DNA of 36,295 nt from Crocinitomicaceae bacterium (GTDB taxonomy: Bacteria > Bacteroidota > Bacteroidia > Flavobacteriales_D > Crocinitomicaceae). A model generated the notes under the pieces. That model was not told where the DNA came from, did not search any database, and worked only from the letters and a program-made list of their open reading frames with translations. The stretch is from positions 1 through 36,295 of the forward strand of contig JAKVAS010000020.1 of the NCBI GenBank assembly GCA_022448165.1. Reading direction: 5' to 3'. The translations under genes were made by a program, and so were the position numbers. Below, piece after piece: positions 1-7,672 of the stretch (the stretch's first letter is position 1; the number at the start of each line of letters is the position of its first letter).

Positions 1-288
1 AACATTTGAATTACTAAAACGTTTCTGAAGTTTACTCCGAACATTTTCAGTATGCGTAATCAATGGCGACACCCCATTACCAAACTCCCACAACTCTTTA
101 TATATTTTAGCCGATTTTGGCGCTCGAAATGGAACAATAATTCCATTTACTAAGAGTTTTCGTCCTAACCAAGGTAGATCAATTACTCTTGGATCATTTA
201 AGAATTCACTCAAGTAACGTCTAACATCTTTCGTTTTAGGAGAATCTGGTGTCCCCAATTGAATTAATAATACCCCCGTTTTTTTCAT
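1..288 (-). CDS. hemH: Ferrochelatase, N-terminal part (cut by window edge)
   Basis: Ferrochelatase inserts ferrous iron (or, in some lineages, acts on a late porphyrin intermediate) at the end of haem synthesis. The 96 codons read on the minus strand start at an ATG at 288-286 and run off the left edge without a stop. The N-terminus carries the family hallmark LLIQLGTPDSP (residues 7-17), then VRRYLSEFLNDPRVIDLPW and a segment ending GNGVSPLITHT, which fits the conserved GSPL porphyrin-site loop. The catalytic His and Glu would lie in the missing C-terminal part. The gene follows the binding-fold protein by only 6 bases, so it is probably the third gene of an operon starting with the ABC exporter. 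The family assignment rests on motif recognition and is strong. Confidence 0.93.
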   Translation of the reverse strand, partial: MKKTGVLLIQLGTPDSPKTKDVRRYLSEFLNDPRVIDLPWLGRKLLVNGIIVPFRAPKSAKIYKELWEFGNGVSPLITHTENVRSKLQKRFSNSNV

Positions 289-294
289 GTTATC

Positions 295-1158
295 CTAAAA
301 AAGTTTTGCTCTCCAATTATCAATTTGGTTTTTTTCCAAAAGGCCTAGCTTCAATAAATATTTAATCGTTTTATCAAATGCAAGTGGATACTCGATTCCT
401 TTATAATTCCAATCCGTTTCATTCAACCAATTTTCTACATGGCTGTGACGTAAATTATATCTCCAGCTAATAATATCTGCTGCGCTTTCATTTTGCTTCA
501 AATCATATGCTTGTTTCCATACAACTTCACACATTCTCTTTAATTCTTCAGGGTGATTCTCATAAACTTCGTTACGCACAGCAATAACAAAGCATGGCCA
601 AGGAGTTACCACCTCATCAATATATCTACACTTTTTTTGTTCAGTATACGGATGCGTTGTATATTTCTCCCAAAGAAACGCTTGCGCTTCATCATTTTGC
701 AACGCCCAAAGCCCTCCGTAAAGATCTCCAATAATATTAAACTTCAAATTTGAAGTATCCCAATTTTCTTGACTTGCTTTTACATAAGACATTAAATGTG
801 AACCAGACCCTTCACGAGAAATCGCAAATGTCTGATTCTCCAATTGATCAACAGAGTGTATATCTGAATGATAAGGGACATGAATTCCCCAATGAAGTGG
901 AGTAGTCACATAAACACCTATAATTTTAGCATCCAAACCTTGTAAAATGGCACGAGTAATTCCTTCCGTGAGCACAACGGCAACATCTAAACTTTTTTGT
1001 TCCAACCCTCGGATCATTTGTCCAGTTCCTCCGGCAATATCTTCCCAATGAAGATGAATTCCCTTAGCTCTAAACTTCCCTTCCTCAATCCCCATTCTCC
1101 ATGGTAGATTAAAATGCTCCGGAACTCCGCCAACTTTTAAACCAATCGTATCTTTCAT
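295..1158 (-). CDS. NMT1/THI5-like type 2 periplasmic-binding-fold protein without signal peptide
   Basis: This 287-residue protein has the look of a class II solute-binding protein of the NMT1/THI5 (SsuA-like) group. The N-terminus KVGGVPEHFNLPWRMGIEEG matches the VPEHF...P start of the little-studied Ca3427-like branch, known from fungi and bacteria. Further support comes from GGTGQMIRGL, a TEGITRAILQGLDAKIIGVYV strand-helix and FAISREGSGSHLMSYV in the second half. It has no signal peptide or lipobox, so it should be cytoplasmic, unlike a transporter's binding protein. The start ATG is 3 bases after the ABC exporter stop and the stop is 6 bases before hemH. The ligand is unknown. It could be a sensor or an enzyme using the fold, and I do not assign a substrate. 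Confidence 0.75.
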   Translation of the reverse strand: MKDTIGLKVGGVPEHFNLPWRMGIEEGKFRAKGIHLHWEDIAGGTGQMIRGLEQKSLDVAVVLTEGITRAILQGLDAKIIGVYVTTPLHWGIHVPYHSDIHSVDQLENQTFAISREGSGSHLMSYVKASQENWDTSNLKFNIIGDLYGGLWALQNDEAQAFLWEKYTTHPYTEQKKCRYIDEVVTPWPCFVIAVRNEVYENHPEELKRMCEVVWKQAYDLKQNESAADIISWRYNLRHSHVENWLNETDWNYKGIEYPLAFDKTIKYLLKLGLLEKNQIDNWRAKLF

Positions 1159-1161
1159 ATA

Positions 1162-2925
1162 TCAGTCTTCTGAGAATTGCATTTCGTGCAATGTTTTATA
1201 ATACCCTCCTAACTGCATCAATTCTTTATGTGTACCATTTTCAACAATTTCCCCTTTTTCCAATACTACAATTTTATCCGCAGATTGGATTGTGGAAAGG
1301 CGATGAGCGATAACAATGGAGGTTCTTCCTTTTGTGAGTTTATTCGTAGCGTTTTGAATCAGTTCTTCTAATTCGTTATCAACACTTGATGTTGCTTCAT
1401 CAAGAATCAAAATATGTGGATTATATACGTATGCACGGATAAAGGCCAGTAATTGTCGCTGACCGACAGACAGTACACCTCCACGCTCTCCAACTTGAGT
1501 TTCATATCCTTCTGGAAGCTGATTAATAAACTCATGCACTCCAACAGCTTTTGCTGCCTCAATTACTTGTTCTTTTGAAATGTTTGGGTCCGACAATGTT
1601 ATATTGTTCAATATTGAATCAGAAAACAAAAATACATCTTGAAGAACAATCGATATATTTTTTCTTAAGTAATGTAATTCAAGTGATTTTAAATCAATTG
1701 CTCCTAAACGAATTTCTCCTTTTTGAAATTCATAAAAACGTCCAAGTAAATTTACTATTGTACTTTTTCCTGCACCAGTAGCTCCAACAAATGCTACTGT
1801 AGATCCAGGCTCAATATCTAAACTAATATCCTTTAAAACCCAATCTTCGTCTGTATATGCAAAACTTACACTATCGAACTTAATCGTTTTGTTAAAATCA
1901 CAATCAACAATTTCCCCATCATTCTGAATTTGATCTTCACGATCTAAAATTTCAAAAACACGCTCTGCCCTAACAGTACCTCGCTGAAGAATATTAAACT
2001 TATCTGCAAGTTGACGTATTGGGCGATACAACATATACACCCATAAAGTAAATGTTACGACCTGGCCAAAACGATTAGAAATTTCCTCAGTAGACGCGCC
2101 CTTCATTGAAAAAGCACACCAAACCAACATCAATGCAATTGAAAGAGAACTTAACAATTCAACAATTGGAAAGAATATAGAATATGCCCATACAGCATTA
2201 ATATGTGCTTTAAGATGATTTTTATTTATTTTCTTAAATGATTGAAATTCTTTATCCTCCCTATTAAACAATTGTACCAACGAAACTCCTGTTAAACGTT
2301 CTTGTACAAATGTATTCAAAGCCGTAACAGCTTTTTGTTCCTGTTTTAGAGTTCCTCTAATTACTCGCGCAAAAATTCGAGTAGCAAAAATTAAAATCGG
2401 AATTGGGGTTAACGTTAAAATAGCAAGTTGCCAATCGAGGACAAACATGGCCACAATTACCACGAAAACGGATAGTAAATCACCTGCAATATTCATCAGA
2501 CCAGAAGAAAAAACTTCCGTTATAGCTTCTAAATCAGAAACAACCCTTGTAACAAGAGCTCCAATAGGAGTTTTATCAAAAAATTGCATTCTAAAAGTTA
2601 AAATCTTACCCACCAATTTTTTCCGTAAATCACGAATTATTGATTGCGCGAAAAGATTTGCAAAATAAGACGCTAAAAACTGAAAAAGAGCCTCTAAAAT
2701 CAAAGCTCCACCAATAATCAACGTCCAGATCAGCAGCATATTTGCGTCCTGTCCTTTGGCAATGTATTTAGAAACCATCTGTCCAATAATCAACGGTCTT
2801 GCCGGCCCTATAAACGCCAACAGAATAGTACATAGAACTGCAATTACAAATAATCGTTTATAGGTCTTCCAGTACGACAAAAGCCGTTTAAACACTACAA
2901 CATTCAATTTGGATTTTGATTCCAT
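1162..2925 (-). CDS. ABC exporter, fused permease and ATPase (MsbA/MdlB-like)
   Basis: A complete 587-residue half-transporter with an N-terminal six-helix membrane domain (about residues 20-320) and a C-terminal ATPase. The nucleotide-binding domain has Walker A GATGAGKST (381-389), Q-loop Gln429, a signature reading LSVGQRQ (485-491), Walker B ILILDE with catalytic Glu510, D-loop SSVD and H-loop His541, so the site looks active. LSVGQ instead of the usual LSGGQ is known in the MdlB/YheH branch. It should dimerise in the inner membrane and export a lipid or hydrophobic compound; the substrate is not readable from sequence. A good Bacteroidota promoter lies immediately upstream. Two genes follow at 3- and 6-base spacing, a binding-fold protein and hemH, suggesting co-transcription. 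A link to haem or porphyrin export is possible but is only inference. Confidence 0.92.
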   Translation of the reverse strand: MESKSKLNVVVFKRLLSYWKTYKRLFVIAVLCTILLAFIGPARPLIIGQMVSKYIAKGQDANMLLIWTLIIGGALILEALFQFLASYFANLFAQSIIRDLRKKLVGKILTFRMQFFDKTPIGALVTRVVSDLEAITEVFSSGLMNIAGDLLSVFVVIVAMFVLDWQLAILTLTPIPILIFATRIFARVIRGTLKQEQKAVTALNTFVQERLTGVSLVQLFNREDKEFQSFKKINKNHLKAHINAVWAYSIFFPIVELLSSLSIALMLVWCAFSMKGASTEEISNRFGQVVTFTLWVYMLYRPIRQLADKFNILQRGTVRAERVFEILDREDQIQNDGEIVDCDFNKTIKFDSVSFAYTDEDWVLKDISLDIEPGSTVAFVGATGAGKSTIVNLLGRFYEFQKGEIRLGAIDLKSLELHYLRKNISIVLQDVFLFSDSILNNITLSDPNISKEQVIEAAKAVGVHEFINQLPEGYETQVGERGGVLSVGQRQLLAFIRAYVYNPHILILDEATSSVDNELEELIQNATNKLTKGRTSIVIAHRLSTIQSADKIVVLEKGEIVENGTHKELMQLGGYYKTLHEMQFSED

Positions 2926-2930
2926 TTGAG

Positions 2931-2962
2931 CAAAAATAGTTAAAACCTAACTCAGTGTTCAA
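2931..2962 (-). promoter_or_regulatory. Promoter of the ABC exporter operon
   Basis: Read on the minus strand, TTG (2962-2960) is followed after 21 bases by TATTTTTG (2938-2931), which matches the Bacteroidota -33/-7 pattern TTTG...TAnnTTTG. Only five bases separate the -7 element from the ATG at 2925, so the transcript would be leaderless or nearly so. Confidence 0.5.
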
Positions 2963-3026
2963 GATAGCGAAAAATTAAATTATTAAATTCTTCAAAAAAG
3001 TTCAATTCAGTTGTTCAAATTTCCAC

Positions 3027-3034
3027 TAACTTTA
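3027..3034 (+). promoter_or_regulatory. Possible -7 element for upp
   Basis: TAACTTTA lies 19 bases before the ATG at 3054 and matches TAnnTTTG at all but the last base. A TTG at 3011-3013 is closer than the usual -33 spacing, so this is a weak call. Confidence 0.25.
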
Positions 3035-3053
3035 CTTAAAACTATTGATTATC

Positions 3054-3701
3054 ATGATCCATAATCTTTCGAAAACCAATTCGATATTCGCAACCTTCTT
3101 AGCCGAGATACGAGACGCTGAAATTCAAAAAGACCCCTTGCGATTCAGACGCAATTTGGAACGCATTTCCGAAATCCTGGGTTACGAATTATCAAAAAAA
3201 TTAGAATACGAACCAATTGAAGTAAAGACCCCACTTGGAATAGCTGAAACTGTTAAGTTAAAATCACAACCGGTCCTCGCTACCATCTTACGAGCAGGAC
3301 TAGGAATGCATCAGGGGCTGTTGAATTATTTTGACCGTGCGGAAAGTGCATTTATCTCAGCATATCGAAAACATTCTACTGCTGAAGAATTTGAGATCTT
3401 TGTAGAGTACATCGCCGCTCCACAAATTGACAACAAAGTTTTAATCATTAGTGATCCAATGCTTGCCACAGGAAGTTCCATGGCCACAGTATACAAAGCA
3501 TTATTAAAACAAGGCATCCCAAAAAAAACATACATTATATCTGCAATTGCAACTCCTGATGCCTTGGACTTATGTAAACGTGTATTCCCAGACAACACAG
3601 AATATTTTATTGGAGGGATTGATTCCGAACTAACAGCTCAGTCTTACATCGTGCCTGGATTAGGTGATGCAGGTGATTTAGCTTATGGTGAAAAATGTTA
3701 A
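3054..3701 (+). CDS. upp: Uracil phosphoribosyltransferase
   Basis: Converts uracil and PRPP to UMP (pyrimidine salvage, cytoplasm). The 215-residue length is normal for the family. Recognisable blocks are the N-terminal start MIHNLSKTNS typical of Bacteroidota, IQKDPLRFRRNLERISEIL, the conserved ATILRAGLGMHQG and the PRPP loop VLIISDPMLATGSSM. The C-terminal GDAGDLAYGEK is the usual uracil-site end. The frame is open to a TTG at 3045, but the ATG at 3054 gives the standard family N-terminus and is preferred. It is followed after 6 bases by a small membrane protein and then a nucleotidase of the pyrimidine type, a plausible operon on nucleotide turnover. Confidence 0.96.
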   Translation: MIHNLSKTNSIFATFLAEIRDAEIQKDPLRFRRNLERISEILGYELSKKLEYEPIEVKTPLGIAETVKLKSQPVLATILRAGLGMHQGLLNYFDRAESAFISAYRKHSTAEEFEIFVEYIAAPQIDNKVLIISDPMLATGSSMATVYKALLKQGIPKKTYIISAIATPDALDLCKRVFPDNTEYFIGGIDSELTAQSYIVPGLGDAGDLAYGEKC

Positions 3702-3707
3702 CTGCTT

Positions 3708-4172
3708 ATGTATTTCTGGAAACTAGCTTCTCTTTTCTTAATATCCATTGTTAAATTTATGTTTGCTCCTTTTGGGGGACCAGGTGTAGGGCTCACATTT
3801 ATAGAGACTTATTTAGCTTGCGTGGCAGGAGGCATATTCGGATCAGCAATCTTTTATTTTGCTTCCAGTTACCTCATGGAAAGTTCAAAACGAAAAAAAC
3901 AAAAAAAGAAAGACCTCTTAATAAAACAAGGATTACCTGTTCCTAAAGTAAAAAACTTTACGCGAATGAATAAATTCATTGTTCGAATTAAACGCTCACT
4001 TGGAATATATGGAACAGCTTTTTGGGCTCCTTTCTTTCTATCCGTTCCAATTGGAAGTATTGTCACAGCAAAATTTTACAGCGATGACAAACGCACTTAT
4101 CCCCTCATTGTTTTAGGAATGTTTATCAACGGATTGATTACAACTACTATCAGCTTTTTTATATGGCAATAA
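3708..4172 (+). CDS. Small conserved membrane protein, function unknown
   Basis: A 154-residue protein with about four hydrophobic helices (roughly residues 3-22, 28-55, 104-126 and 132-153). They are split by a very basic cytoplasmic loop (KRKKQKKKDL, about residues 62-71). The second pair contains AFWAPFFLSVPIGSIV, whose Pro/Gly-rich helices recall small export-type membrane proteins, but I do not recognise a characterised family. The positive-inside rule puts the basic loop in the cytoplasm. It starts 6 bases after upp and its last 10 bases overlap the next gene's start, so all three are likely cotranscribed and translationally linked. The function is open. Confidence 0.8.
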   Translation: MYFWKLASLFLISIVKFMFAPFGGPGVGLTFIETYLACVAGGIFGSAIFYFASSYLMESSKRKKQKKKDLLIKQGLPVPKVKNFTRMNKFIVRIKRSLGIYGTAFWAPFFLSVPIGSIVTAKFYSDDKRTYPLIVLGMFINGLITTTISFFIWQ

Positions 4173-4864
4173 AAACCTTGTTTTTTGATCTTGACCACAC
4201 ACTGTGGGACTTCGAGGCCAACTCAGAAAAGGCTCTTGCGCAACTATTCGAAGAGTTTAATTTAATTAAGCATGTAAGATCTTTCAGAACCTTTCATACA
4301 GAGTATAAAAAAGTCAACGCAGAAGCATGGCACCAATACAGTAAAGGTATTATCACAAAAGATATTCTCCGTACAAAAAGGTTTAAAGATACTTTTCAAA
4401 AATTCGGATTCAAAAACGATGAACTTGTTCAGAAAATGGCCAAAGGATACCTCAAAATATCTCCCTATCAGACACAACTTTTCCCAAATGCAAAAGAAAC
4501 ATTAGAGAAGTTAAAATCTGATGGGTACGCCTTACATATTATCACAAACGGATTCAAAGAAGTACAATTTATTAAACTAGAGCAAAGTGGCATCCTTGAT
4601 TACTTTGATGTCGTATTATGCTCTGAAGAAGTTGGAAAAAACAAACCTGCTAGAATTGTTTTTGACAGAGCTTTATCATTAGCCAACGCAAAAGCAGAAG
4701 AAAGTGTAATGATTGGTGACAGCTACCAAGCTGACATCGTTGGAGCAGAGAATGCTGGAATTCAAGCCATTTTCTTTGATCCAAGCTTTGAACACCAAGA
4801 CAAAAAACACAAATGGATTATTCGGGATTTAAAAAAAATTCCAGAAACACTCGTTTGGATGTGA
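4163..4864 (+). CDS. HAD-superfamily nucleotidase, YjjG family
   Basis: A 233-residue HAD hydrolase with motif I DLDHT (nucleophile Asp9, acid Asp11), motif II Thr128 in ITNG, motif III Lys161 in GKNKPA, and motif IV GDS..AD (Asp186, Asp191). The start FFDLDHTLWDFEANS and the segment NGFKEVQFIKLEQSGI are characteristic of YjjG. YjjG proteins dephosphorylate pyrimidine nucleoside monophosphates including non-canonical ones, which would fit a house-cleaning role beside upp. The family is clear from motifs; the exact substrate is inferred from the family. Its ATG lies inside the upstream membrane-protein gene (10-base overlap). It ends 5 bases before the end of the convergent minus-strand gene, and I see no hairpin between the two. 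Confidence 0.9.
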   Translation: MAIKTLFFDLDHTLWDFEANSEKALAQLFEEFNLIKHVRSFRTFHTEYKKVNAEAWHQYSKGIITKDILRTKRFKDTFQKFGFKNDELVQKMAKGYLKISPYQTQLFPNAKETLEKLKSDGYALHIITNGFKEVQFIKLEQSGILDYFDVVLCSEEVGKNKPARIVFDRALSLANAKAEESVMIGDSYQADIVGAENAGIQAIFFDPSFEHQDKKHKWIIRDLKKIPETLVWM

Positions 4865-4869
4865 TTCTT

Positions 4870-5331
4870 CTACTCTTCTGTCTTAAACAAGATTAATTTC
4901 AACCCTTTATCATTTCGACTATAGTGGATCCTAATTTTCATTTTGTTCTTATTAAAAAGTCCTAGCGAATATTGAATTGAATACGGCGTAATCGCATCAA
5001 TATTGGTAAAGTTTAATTTTCGTTTACCTCCAACAAAATTATGAGTCGTTACAAATACGGAATCATTCAAATGATTAAACGTTTCCATCTTGTATATTAA
5101 ATTAGCATTTACTCGACTCAAAACCATGTCTTCGACCTTGGAACTATCGCCAGTTTTTTTGTTTACTCGATACGCCTCACCAATCAAAACATCTCCTTGA
5201 GATTTCCAAATTTCATAACCACTCCCCTCTTTATACTTCCACACTCCGACAAGTTTATTCGCTTTTGAAGGCAGCTGAGCAAATACCGAGTTAAATACAA
5301 TTAAGAAAAAACAAATTGACAAATAACGCAT
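4870..5331 (-). CDS. Small exported beta-rich protein, DUF6265-like
   Basis: A 153-residue protein with a clear signal peptide (MRYLSICFFLIVFNSVFAQ, cleavage probably after Ala18). The mature part opens LVGVWKYKEGSGYEIWKSQGD and has alternating short strands, resembling the DUF6265 lipocalin-like small exported proteins of Bacteroidota. No catalytic motif is visible. It should be periplasmic or envelope-associated. It follows rlmB by 21 bases on the same strand, so may be the last gene of an OsmC-rlmB transcript. Its end lies 5 bases from the convergent nucleotidase gene. The function is unknown. Confidence 0.75.
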   Translation of the reverse strand: MRYLSICFFLIVFNSVFAQLPSKANKLVGVWKYKEGSGYEIWKSQGDVLIGEAYRVNKKTGDSSKVEDMVLSRVNANLIYKMETFNHLNDSVFVTTHNFVGGKRKLNFTNIDAITPYSIQYSLGLFNKNKMKIRIHYSRNDKGLKLILFKTEE

Positions 5332-5352
5332 TTCTGTTTCATTTACGATTAA

Positions 5353-6147
5353 TTAACTTAACTCTTGACGCACCTTTTCATACATCATCATGCCAGCAGC
5401 TACACCAACATTTAATGAGGCAATCTCTCCTTTCATTGGAATCTTACAATTCACATCTGCAAGATTTAATAAATCTGAAGTTATACCATCTTTCTCAGAC
5501 CCCATAATAACTGCTACTGATCCACGTAAGTTAGTTTGATACAATGGTGTTTCTGATTTTTCAGTACAACCTACAATCCTCAAACCACACTGTTGTATAT
5601 AAAATAACGATTCTTTAAGACTATCCGTCTTACAAACCTTAATTCTATTCAAAGCACCCGCTGACGTCTTTATTGCATCAGGAGTAACAGTAACTGATCC
5701 TTTTGTCGGTATCAAAATTGCATGCACCCCCTCACACTCAGCTGTTCTAGCAATAGCACCAAAATTTCTAACATCAGTAATTCTATCCAATGCTAAAATA
5801 AATGGTTTTTCACCAGCTTCAATCAATTCCTCTACCAATTCCTCCACCTTATAATACTCTACAGGAGATGCCATTGCAATAACACCTTGATGATTTTCCT
5901 CCGTAATTCCATCTAGCTTTTCAACAGGAACAAATTGAAGCTGATAATCTCCTCCTTTAAGCGCTTGCTTCAATTCTAAGAAAAGCTCCTTATTCATCCC
6001 CTTTTGAATCAGGATTTTATTCAACTCTCTATCCGCTTTAATAGCCTCAATAACAGCTCTCACTCCAAATATATAAGTGTCGTCCAATTTCTTTTGCGCT
6101 CTTCTTTCCGCTTCTGGTCTTCTATCGTACTTACTTCTTCGTTCCAT
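5353..6147 (-). CDS. rlmB: 23S rRNA 2'-O-ribose methyltransferase, TrmH/RlmB family
   Basis: A 264-residue SPOUT-fold methyltransferase. The N-terminus is basic (ERRSKYDRRPEAERRAQKK) and leads into an RNA-binding substrate domain starting YIFGVRAVIEAI. The catalytic domain shows motif 1 LDRITDVRNFGAIARTAE, motif 2 AVIMGSEKDGIT and motif 3 IPMKGEIASLNVGVAAGM, whose Ser-Leu-Asn closes the knotted SAM site. RlmB methylates G2251 of 23S rRNA in E. coli, and that target is inferred by family. Some TrmH-family members modify other rRNA or tRNA sites, so the substrate is less certain than the fold. It sits 2 bases after the OsmC gene, an operon arrangement. Confidence 0.92.
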   Translation of the reverse strand: MERRSKYDRRPEAERRAQKKLDDTYIFGVRAVIEAIKADRELNKILIQKGMNKELFLELKQALKGGDYQLQFVPVEKLDGITEENHQGVIAMASPVEYYKVEELVEELIEAGEKPFILALDRITDVRNFGAIARTAECEGVHAILIPTKGSVTVTPDAIKTSAGALNRIKVCKTDSLKESLFYIQQCGLRIVGCTEKSETPLYQTNLRGSVAVIMGSEKDGITSDLLNLADVNCKIPMKGEIASLNVGVAAGMMMYEKVRQELS

Positions 6148-6149
6148 CT

Positions 6150-6554
6150 TTAAAACGTGTATTTAAATGTAATTTCCATATCATCATGAACAGACTGCGC
6201 CACTGGACACGCTTCTGCTACCTGCTGAATTTTTTCTTTTGTCTCACTGGACCAGTTATTCATCGAAAAATCAACCTCAACCGTCAAAGCTGAGATTCTT
6301 CTCGGTCCTGCCCCCATTACTTTTACAATGCCTGCTGTCGCACCTTTTAGTTCAATATTATTCTTTTCGCAGTAGATCCCTACAATTGTCAACATACAAG
6401 AGCCATAGGCTGTAGCAACCAAATCCGTAGGGGAAAACGACTCACCTTTTCCATTATTGTCAACTGGGGCATCCGTATAAATTTCCGTTCCGGATTTTAC
6501 GTGCGTACACTTAGTACGTAATCCATCCAAATATTCTACTCTAGAAGTCATCAT
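6150..6554 (-). CDS. OsmC family peroxide-handling protein
   Basis: A 134-residue OsmC-fold protein. The two family cysteines are present: Cys53 in AYGSCMLTIVGIYCEKN and Cys116 in AEACPVAQS, and the SFSPTDLVATAYGSC block is typical. OsmC/Ohr/YhfA proteins reduce hydroperoxides with this cysteine pair, and this one is closest in look to the YhfA/general OsmC branch. The open frame extends upstream to a TTG at 6602. I chose the double ATG at 6554/6551 because the family begins near here and because a promoter -7 element (6607-6600) puts the transcription start at about 6594. rlmB follows after 2 bases. Confidence 0.88.
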   Translation of the reverse strand: MMTSRVEYLDGLRTKCTHVKSGTEIYTDAPVDNNGKGESFSPTDLVATAYGSCMLTIVGIYCEKNNIELKGATAGIVKVMGAGPRRISALTVEVDFSMNNWSSETKEKIQQVAEACPVAQSVHDDMEITFKYTF

Positions 6555-6574
6555 AAATTCATTCCTTTTTTGCG

Positions 6575-6582
6575 TACATTTG
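6575..6582 (+). promoter_or_regulatory. Possible -7 element for lipA
   Basis: TACATTTG is an exact match to TAnnTTTG, 75 bases before the lipA ATG. No good -33 element is seen upstream. It faces the OsmC promoter on the other strand. Confidence 0.3.
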
Positions 6583-6599
6583 TAATCCGCTATGAAAGG

Positions 6600-6626
6600 C
6601 AAAATTAGGCTTTTTTATCAGCGCAA
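6600..6626 (-). promoter_or_regulatory. Promoter of the OsmC-rlmB operon
   Basis: On the minus strand TTG (6626-6624) is followed after 16 bases by TAATTTTG (6607-6600), an exact TAnnTTTG match. The expected transcription start is about 6594, giving a leader of about 40 bases before the ATG at 6554. Confidence 0.4.
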
Positions 6627-6657
6627 GAGTGAATGAGAGATATTAAATGTTCAAGTG

Positions 6658-7530
6658 ATGAGCGAAACATTAGAAGAAGACAACAAAGTTCGTATTAAAA
6701 AACCGAAATGGCTTAGAGTAAAACTTCCTACAGGAGAAAACTATAAGAAAGTTCGTTCTTTAGTCGATGAACATAAGCTTCATACGATTTGCGAAAGCGG
6801 GAACTGCCCTAACATGGGAGAATGCTGGGGGGAAGGCACTGCCACGTTCATGATCCTTGGAAACATCTGTACGCGCTCATGTGGTTTTTGCGCTGTTCAA
6901 ACTGGACGCCCTGACAAAGTAGATGAATTCGAACCAGGAAGAGTTGCCCATAGCGTAAAGACGATGGGGGTCAAACATGCAGTTATTACTTCTGTGGATC
7001 GTGATGATTTAAAAGATGGAGGAGGAGGCATCTGGGCACAAACAGTCCGTGCCATCAGGAAACAATCTCCAATCACCACTCTAGAGACTTTAATCCCTGA
7101 TTTTGGTGGTAAATGGGAAAATCTCCAAATGATTATTGACGTGGCACCTGAAATTGTTAGTCACAACCTTGAAACAGTCAGAAGACTTACAAAAGAAGTA
7201 CGTATTCAAGCAAAATACGATCGAAGTTTAGAAGTTCTTTTTCGACTCAAAAAAGGCGGGATGCGAACCAAATCTGGTGTTATGCTAGGACTTGGAGAAA
7301 CGAAAGAAGAAGTGCTAGAAACAATGGAAGACTTAAGAAGTGTTAATGTTGACATACTAACACTCGGACAATACCTTCAACCCACGACAAAGCATCTTCC
7401 AATTGCAGAGTTTGTAACACCTGAGGTTTTTGCTGAACTAAAGGACGCAGGAATGAAAATGGGATTCAGATACATTGAAAGTGGCCCCCTTGTTCGTTCA
7501 TCTTATCGTGCTGAAAAGCACCTATTTTAA
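6658..7530 (+). CDS. lipA: Lipoyl synthase (radical SAM)
   Basis: Inserts two sulfurs into octanoyl groups on the lipoyl domains of 2-oxoacid dehydrogenases and glycine cleavage H protein. Both iron-sulfur sites are complete: the auxiliary cluster cysteines at 45, 50 and 56 in [12 protein letters not shown], and the radical-SAM triad at 71, 75 and 78 in CTRSCGFC. The C-terminal RSSYRAEKH carries the serine that ligates the auxiliary cluster. At 290 residues the length is normal. A GTG at 6655 is also in frame, but the ATG at 6658 is the better start. It is divergent from the OsmC gene. The lipoamide-using enzyme gene lpdA lies about 6.7 kb downstream on the same strand, beyond two secreted-protein genes. 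Confidence 0.97.
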   Translation: MSETLEEDNKVRIKKPKWLRVKLPTGENYKKVRSLVDEHKLHTICESGNCPNMGECWGEGTATFMILGNICTRSCGFCAVQTGRPDKVDEFEPGRVAHSVKTMGVKHAVITSVDRDDLKDGGGGIWAQTVRAIRKQSPITTLETLIPDFGGKWENLQMIIDVAPEIVSHNLETVRRLTKEVRIQAKYDRSLEVLFRLKKGGMRTKSGVMLGLGETKEEVLETMEDLRSVNVDILTLGQYLQPTTKHLPIAEFVTPEVFAELKDAGMKMGFRYIESGPLVRSSYRAEKHLF

Positions 7531-7672
7531 TAGACCTGTATATTCTAAATCCAATTTGAGCTACGACACCAAAGTAGTCCGTTTCGCTTGTAGTAATTTT
7601 ACATAGACATTAGTTCCATTAAAAGGTTCACACCCTATCGATTGGACAAAACGTGTAAAAAAACTATGAAAT

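Noticed and set aside
3045-3053. TTG start for upp three codons upstream
   Set aside because: The ATG at 3054 gives the standard uracil phosphoribosyltransferase N-terminus.
6555-6602. Longer OsmC start at a TTG
   Set aside because: The family N-terminus begins at the double ATG, and the predicted transcription start lies inside the extension.
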